Part shown: piece by piece, positions 63,478 to 64,000 of the stretch | How the letters are laid out: each line of letters begins with the position of its first letter | Position numbering within the stretch: position 1 is the first letter of the stretch | Source: Loktanella atrilutea | Lineage (GTDB): Bacteria > Pseudomonadota > Alphaproteobacteria > Rhodobacterales > Rhodobacteraceae | Length of the DNA stretch: 64,000 nt | Assembly (NCBI RefSeq): GCF_900128995.1 | Contig: NZ_FQUE01000001.1 | Coordinates: forward strand, 62,001-126,000 | Direction of reading: 5' to 3' | Translations under genes and position numbers: made by a program | Notes under the pieces: model-generated | Databases searched by the model: none | What the model was told of the DNA's origin: nothing | The model's input: only the letters and a program-made list of their open reading frames with translations

Positions 63478-64000
63478 ATGCCCAAAATCAACGGTAACGA
63501 AATTCGCCCCGGCAACGTTCTGGAACATGACGGTGGCCTGTGGGCTGCGGTCAAGGTCGATCATGTAAAGCCCGGCAAGGGTGGCGCCTTTGCGCAGGTG
63601 GAGCTGAAGAACCTGCGCGACGGTCGCAAGCTGAACGAACGCTTCCGGTCTGCCGACAAGGTCGAAAAGGTCCAGCTGGAGCAGAAGGACCAGCAGTTCC
63701 TGTTCGAAACCGACGACATGCTGACCTTCATGGACAGCCAGACCTACGAGCAGATCGCCTTGCCCGCCGACATTTTGGGGGATCGCCGTCCGTTCCTGCA
63801 GGACGGCATGATCGTCCATATCGAATACTACGGCGACGAGGCCCTGAACGTCACGCTGCCGCTGCGCGTCACCTGCAAGATCGTCGAGACGGAGCCGGTG
63901 GTCAAAGGTCAGACCGCTGCAAACAGCTTCAAGCCCGCGATCCTGGACAACGGCGTCCGCGTCATGATCCCGCCCTTCGTCGGCACGGACGAGGATATCG
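63478..64000 (+). CDS. efp: Elongation factor P (3' end outside window)
   Basis: The first 174 residues of EF-P, which stimulates peptide-bond formation at polyproline stretches. The opening [20 protein letters not shown] and the tip loop KPGKGGAF are present; K34, in that loop, is the residue that E. coli EpmA/EpmB modify. The C-terminal part [20 protein letters not shown] is typical, and only about a dozen residues appear to be missing beyond base 64000. A -35/-10 pair lies 53 bases upstream. Confidence 0.97.
   Translation, partial: MPKINGNEIRPGNVLEHDGGLWAAVKVDHVKPGKGGAFAQVELKNLRDGRKLNERFRSADKVEKVQLEQKDQQFLFETDDMLTFMDSQTYEQIALPADILGDRRPFLQDGMIVHIEYYGDEALNVTLPLRVTCKIVETEPVVKGQTAANSFKPAILDNGVRVMIPPFVGTDEDI

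Overview
The window is high-GC bacterial chromosome, almost wholly coding, and reads as an alphaproteobacterium of the Rhodobacteraceae (Roseobacter group). The reasons are the gene content (a cyo quinol oxidase operon with a SURF1 gene and a RegB/RegA-type pair, a pcm-tolC-DUF2497 block, a DUF6280-type small protein, TAXI-TRAP with DUF1850, chvE-gguABC) and hairpin-plus-GAGTATTT/GAGGTATTT intergenic elements of a kind I associate with this family. I see no CRISPR array, rRNA, tRNA, phage or insertion sequence. Genus cannot be fixed from the sequence alone.

Layout. 1-515: 3' end of amtB. 605-3500: dgcN-dgcA-dat, a probable D-glutamate/D-amino-acid catabolic operon. 3528-5112 (minus): DUF3140-like protein and an FrhB/BciB-like Fe-S flavoprotein. 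5290-7540: MFS permease and asd, closed by a strong terminator. 7794-11257: TAXI-type TRAP transporter (binding protein, fused permease, DUF1850). 11277-15709 (minus): RND efflux pump and adaptor. 15979-17133 (minus): MltB-like lytic transglycosylase lipoprotein. 17232-23944 (minus): cyoABCD-surf1-regB-regA respiratory operon. 24121-25437: MHS-family permease. 25441-28880: divergent TetR repressor and EmrAB-like pump with two matching operators. 28994-31286: DUF4394 protein divergent from an ECF sigma/anti-sigma pair, with mirror-image promoters between them.

31558-39560 (minus): FadR-type regulator, complete dipeptide-type ABC transporter and a signal-less gamma-glutamyltransferase, probably for gamma-glutamyl peptide or glutathione salvage. 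39977-47838 (plus): AmiC-like sensor, ANTAR antiterminator, ABC permeases, binding protein, acetamidase/formamidase and a fused double ATPase, preceded by a leader with an intrinsic terminator. This is a self-contained amide uptake and hydrolysis operon controlled by antitermination.

47850-58174: chvE-gguA-gguB-gguC(araD1)-sugar-acid dehydratase-sugar dehydrogenase-ketoglutarate semialdehyde dehydrogenase (minus) with a divergent GbpR-like LysR regulator. Together these make an uptake plus oxidative (Weimberg-type) pathway for L-arabinose or similar aldoses, lacking only a lactonase. 58313-61373: pcm, tolC and a PopZ-like DUF2497 gene. 61370-62827 (minus): cobQ. 62924-63250 (minus): DUF6280-like small protein. 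63478-64000: efp, cut by the window edge.

The most interesting signals are regulatory: the mirror-image ECF promoters (29832-29910), the leader terminator before amiCR (39915-39962), the twin TetR operators (26092-26169), the RegBA-like pair inside the cyo operon, and paired perfect palindromes bracketing a gene-free segment (31331-31519). All functional calls are from reading the sequence and recalled family knowledge; no database search was run.
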